Assembly (NCBI GenBank): GCA_009667805.1
Contig: CM019070.1
Location: forward strand, 55,599,735 to 55,663,734
DNA: 64,000 nucleotides
Direction of reading: 5' to 3'
Origin: Leptobrachium leishanense
Taxonomy: Eukaryota; Chordata; Amphibia; Anura; Megophryidae
The notes under the pieces: generated by a model
The model's input: only the letters and a program-made list of their open reading frames with translations
What the model was told of the DNA's origin: nothing
Databases searched by the model: none
Program-made: the position numbers and the translations under genes
Part shown: piece after piece, positions 61,848-64,000 of the stretch
How the letters are laid out: every line of letters starts with the position of its first letter
Position numbering within the stretch: position 1 is the stretch's first letter

Positions 61848-62391
61848 GCCGGTGCCAGACTATTTTGCGCACTAGGGAAGACCAGCTACTTGCACCCCCC
61901 CAAAAAAATTGTTAACTGTTAAAATGCTGGCGGGTGCGACGACGACACACACACTATGCATGGGGCCAGACATTGTCGGTCAGAGCCCGCCTTACCCCCT
62001 CCGCTGGTCAGGTCTGGGATTGGTCTCTGCCTTTTTCTTTCTTTCCTCTACCCTTTGTGTTTCTTTCTTTCTTTCTTTTGTGCCTCTCTCTTTAACTTCT
62101 TTCTTTCTTTAATCTGCTCTTTCATCTGCCTTTCTTTTTCTTTTTTATGTTCCTTTCTTTCTTGTGCACTTTTTTTAAAATTTAATTTGCCTCAGGCGGA
62201 ATCCGCATGTCACCATAATACGCCCACCTTCCGTGCCGCTAGCGGGGATCCGTGAGATGCACTGTCGGCTTGGCGGTCCGCTAGCCGCACAATGAGAAAT
62301 GGGTACAATAATGGAACCTGGGTCGGGGCCAACTGCCCCTAAGCAGCAGTGTGCCCTAGGCAAATGCCTAGCTTACCTAGTGGAAGCACTG
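61848..62391. mobile_element. MITE-like repeat with CAGGGCCGGTGCCAGAC start
   Basis: Begins CAGGGCCGGTGCCAGACTAT and ends GGCAAATGCCTAGCTTACCT + AGTGGAAGCACTG, an inverted-end repeat type seen widely in frog DNA. It contains a pyrimidine (CTTT)n-rich tract (about 62033-62170). No clear target duplication. Confidence 0.55.
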
Positions 62392-62809
62392 TCCTTGAAG
62401 ACAATACATAGAACCACTAAACTAGTAGTCGTAATGATGACTTCCATTTGTTTGCTGAGGTCTGTTGAGTAAATTGGGGGATAATAATGAGAGCAGGGCC
62501 CCCAATGGAATGTAAAACATACTCTCATAATACATGTTATCTTTACAGGACAGATCAGATGTTATGCAGTCGTTTCAAGGAATTTAAAGCTTTTTTAGGG
62601 GTAACAATTGCTCTCCATAATTATTACAAGATCCACTTTTCCAAGTAAACTGGCTACAAAAGCTCTTGTAGGATCTTGTGTGGTAACTGGAGCAAAATGG
62701 TCACAAATGGGATGGTGGTTTAAATTCTAAATAATATATAGTTTTGAGTAAATTCATCTTGGAACTTCCCCACCCACCTGTCAATCACCTCATAGGCACA
62801 GCAGTCATA

Positions 62810-62934
62810 GGGCTGTATTCCATAGTTGGTGCTAACCAGAGCTGTTGTAAACTTACCAGGGCCATTATAGTCTTTGGAGTTGTTAAGTTTACAACAGCTC
62901 AGGTTAAGTTAGGACCAACTTTGCAATATTGCCC
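62810..62934. mobile_element. 125-bp hairpin MITE (GGGCTGTATTCCA ends)
   Basis: Ends GGGCTGTATTCCATAG and TTGCAATATTGCCC with ATA on both sides. The interior holds GAGCTGTTGTAAACTTA and its reverse complement (about 62838-62901). Related in end sequence to the GGGC-TATTACA Harbinger-like families. Confidence 0.65.
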
Positions 62935-64000
62935 ATAGTTGCCCATTTTTGCATATTGATGTGATTTTGAATTGGTGAGCGCGCAACCTTGAAAGACTGT
63001 CCAGCAGGAGCATGCTAGCAACCTTCAGGGCAGTGGGGAGACAGGAAGACCTCAAGGTTTCAGTCCAAACAGGAACAATTTTTTAGTCTTGAAGAAAGTC
63101 CTTTTTGGACCGAAACACTGACGATTCTTTAAATGTACAATAAATTTAACTTTTCAAGTCAAGTATTACAGATGGCTTCCTTTCTATTTGTGATGACCTT
63201 CTATTTATGATGACTACTTGACTTGTAAGATAGCATCTCGTTGCGGTAAGCACATATTATACATTCTATTCAAGCAATAATTGATTCACATAAAGCAAAT
63301 TGCCATATGACACTGTACAACATTGTTCATGAACCGAAAGGAGCACATAATGCACACATTCCTCTTTTGAAAGCTAGCACATCCCTGTATAAAAACAACA
63401 TGGAAAACAATGAACCTTAAACTTTTCTGTGAATTAGCCACGAAAAAAAGCTAAATGATCTGGTTTAGCAACAAATCCAAGGATTTCTATGAATTAGCAC
63501 GAGCTGGCATTTGCATTTTGTTATTATTTGGCATACCTTCCTAAGCATACTGTATCGCAGAATGACATCCCTTGGATAACAGGATTTGCCAAATGTGTTT
63601 GACAAAGGGATGTCCAGAGTTTCTCCTCCTTGTTAATTTTTTAAAAGCTGTCAATAACAAGAACATATATTAACATAAGAAAAGTTCTGATTTGCAACAC
63701 AAACTCAAATATATAATAAATTAAAAAAATCTATCTATCTACCGTGGTATAGTCACTGGACACGTGAGTCAGTGCTTCAGTATTTACCTTTTTTTTGGAA
63801 GCCACAGCACATGCAAGTAGTCGTTTCAACAAAAATATAAACAAATATAAAGTAAAGCCTACTCCTTATGTGGAGTCTAACTAAACATTCGGTATAACTA
63901 ACTAGAGTATTGGGCGGCTAAGCTGCTTACCAATAATGCAAAACTAAACAGTTACAAGTTTTTATAAAGCACTAACAAGTTCCGTAGCGCTGTGCAATGG
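62935..64000. other. Mostly unique AT-rich sequence to the window end
   Basis: Apart from the hammerhead-like motif at 63088-63116, nothing recognised. Short ATCT run near 63732. Confidence 0.35.
63088..63116 (+). ncRNA. Hammerhead-ribozyme-like motif C
   Basis: CTTGAAGA, then AAGTCCTTTTTGGAC (GTCC/GGAC stem II with a T5 loop), then CGAAAC. TGAAGA fits the core TGANGA. AGTC before and GATT after could form a short stem I. Stem III is degenerate. A decayed copy if real. Confidence 0.35.

Overview
This window reads as vertebrate, most likely anuran (frog or toad), intergenic or intronic DNA. No host exon, rRNA or tRNA gene, bacterial operon or CRISPR array could be supported. The anuran call is an inference. 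It rests on the dense mix of Tc1/mariner, hAT, PIF/Harbinger-like and TTAA-flanked elements, on L2/CR1-type LINE ends with frog-style tails ending in GTTGGCGCTATRTAAAT-like sequence, and on long microsatellites. I cannot name the species.

Layout. 1-10 kb: a PIF/Harbinger-like MITE cut by the window edge, two Tc1 copies (1214-2830 and 8446-10060) with uninterrupted transposase frames, an L2 fragment, and a 2-kb fold-back element carrying a G-rich minisatellite and two hammerhead-ribozyme-like motifs. 10-18 kb: unique AT-rich DNA with a Tc1 relic, L2 ends and palindromic MITEs. 18-30 kb: a broken L1/Tx1-type ORF1 split by a hAT MITE, a tRNA-derived SINE, a 422-bp tandem duplication inside a 14-bp target duplication, a TA-flanked element with a 26-bp minisatellite and a 123-bp-arm palindrome, and several hAT MITEs.

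30.4-37.7 kb is the centrepiece: a full-length, formerly autonomous hAT element (7,327 bp, perfect 8-bp target duplication CTTGCCTC). It carries a BED-finger hAT transposase on the minus strand, broken by about five point lesions, and two internal tandem arrays. The window also holds smaller elements that share its ends (18878-19654, 44704-45460 and the two ends at 48050-48296 and 50093-50606). A further hAT MITE (28893-29439) has a closely similar terminus.

38-54 kb: a LINE C-terminal fragment, a third Tc1 copy (dead: one stop codon and loss of the ATG), an old tandem array, and a heavily nested MITE cluster at 48-50.6 kb. 54-64 kb: CR1/Rex-type LINE copies, further Harbinger-like MITEs, and AT-rich single-copy stretches with octamer, homeodomain-type and nuclear-receptor motifs that look like candidate conserved non-coding elements.

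The elements interact as donors and recipients. LINE tails are shared with the SINE tail. The autonomous hAT shares ends with its MITEs. MITEs with a TAA duplication are nested in the hAT array and in the 49-kb palindrome cluster. All boundaries come from reading the sequence by eye; no alignment or database search was run.
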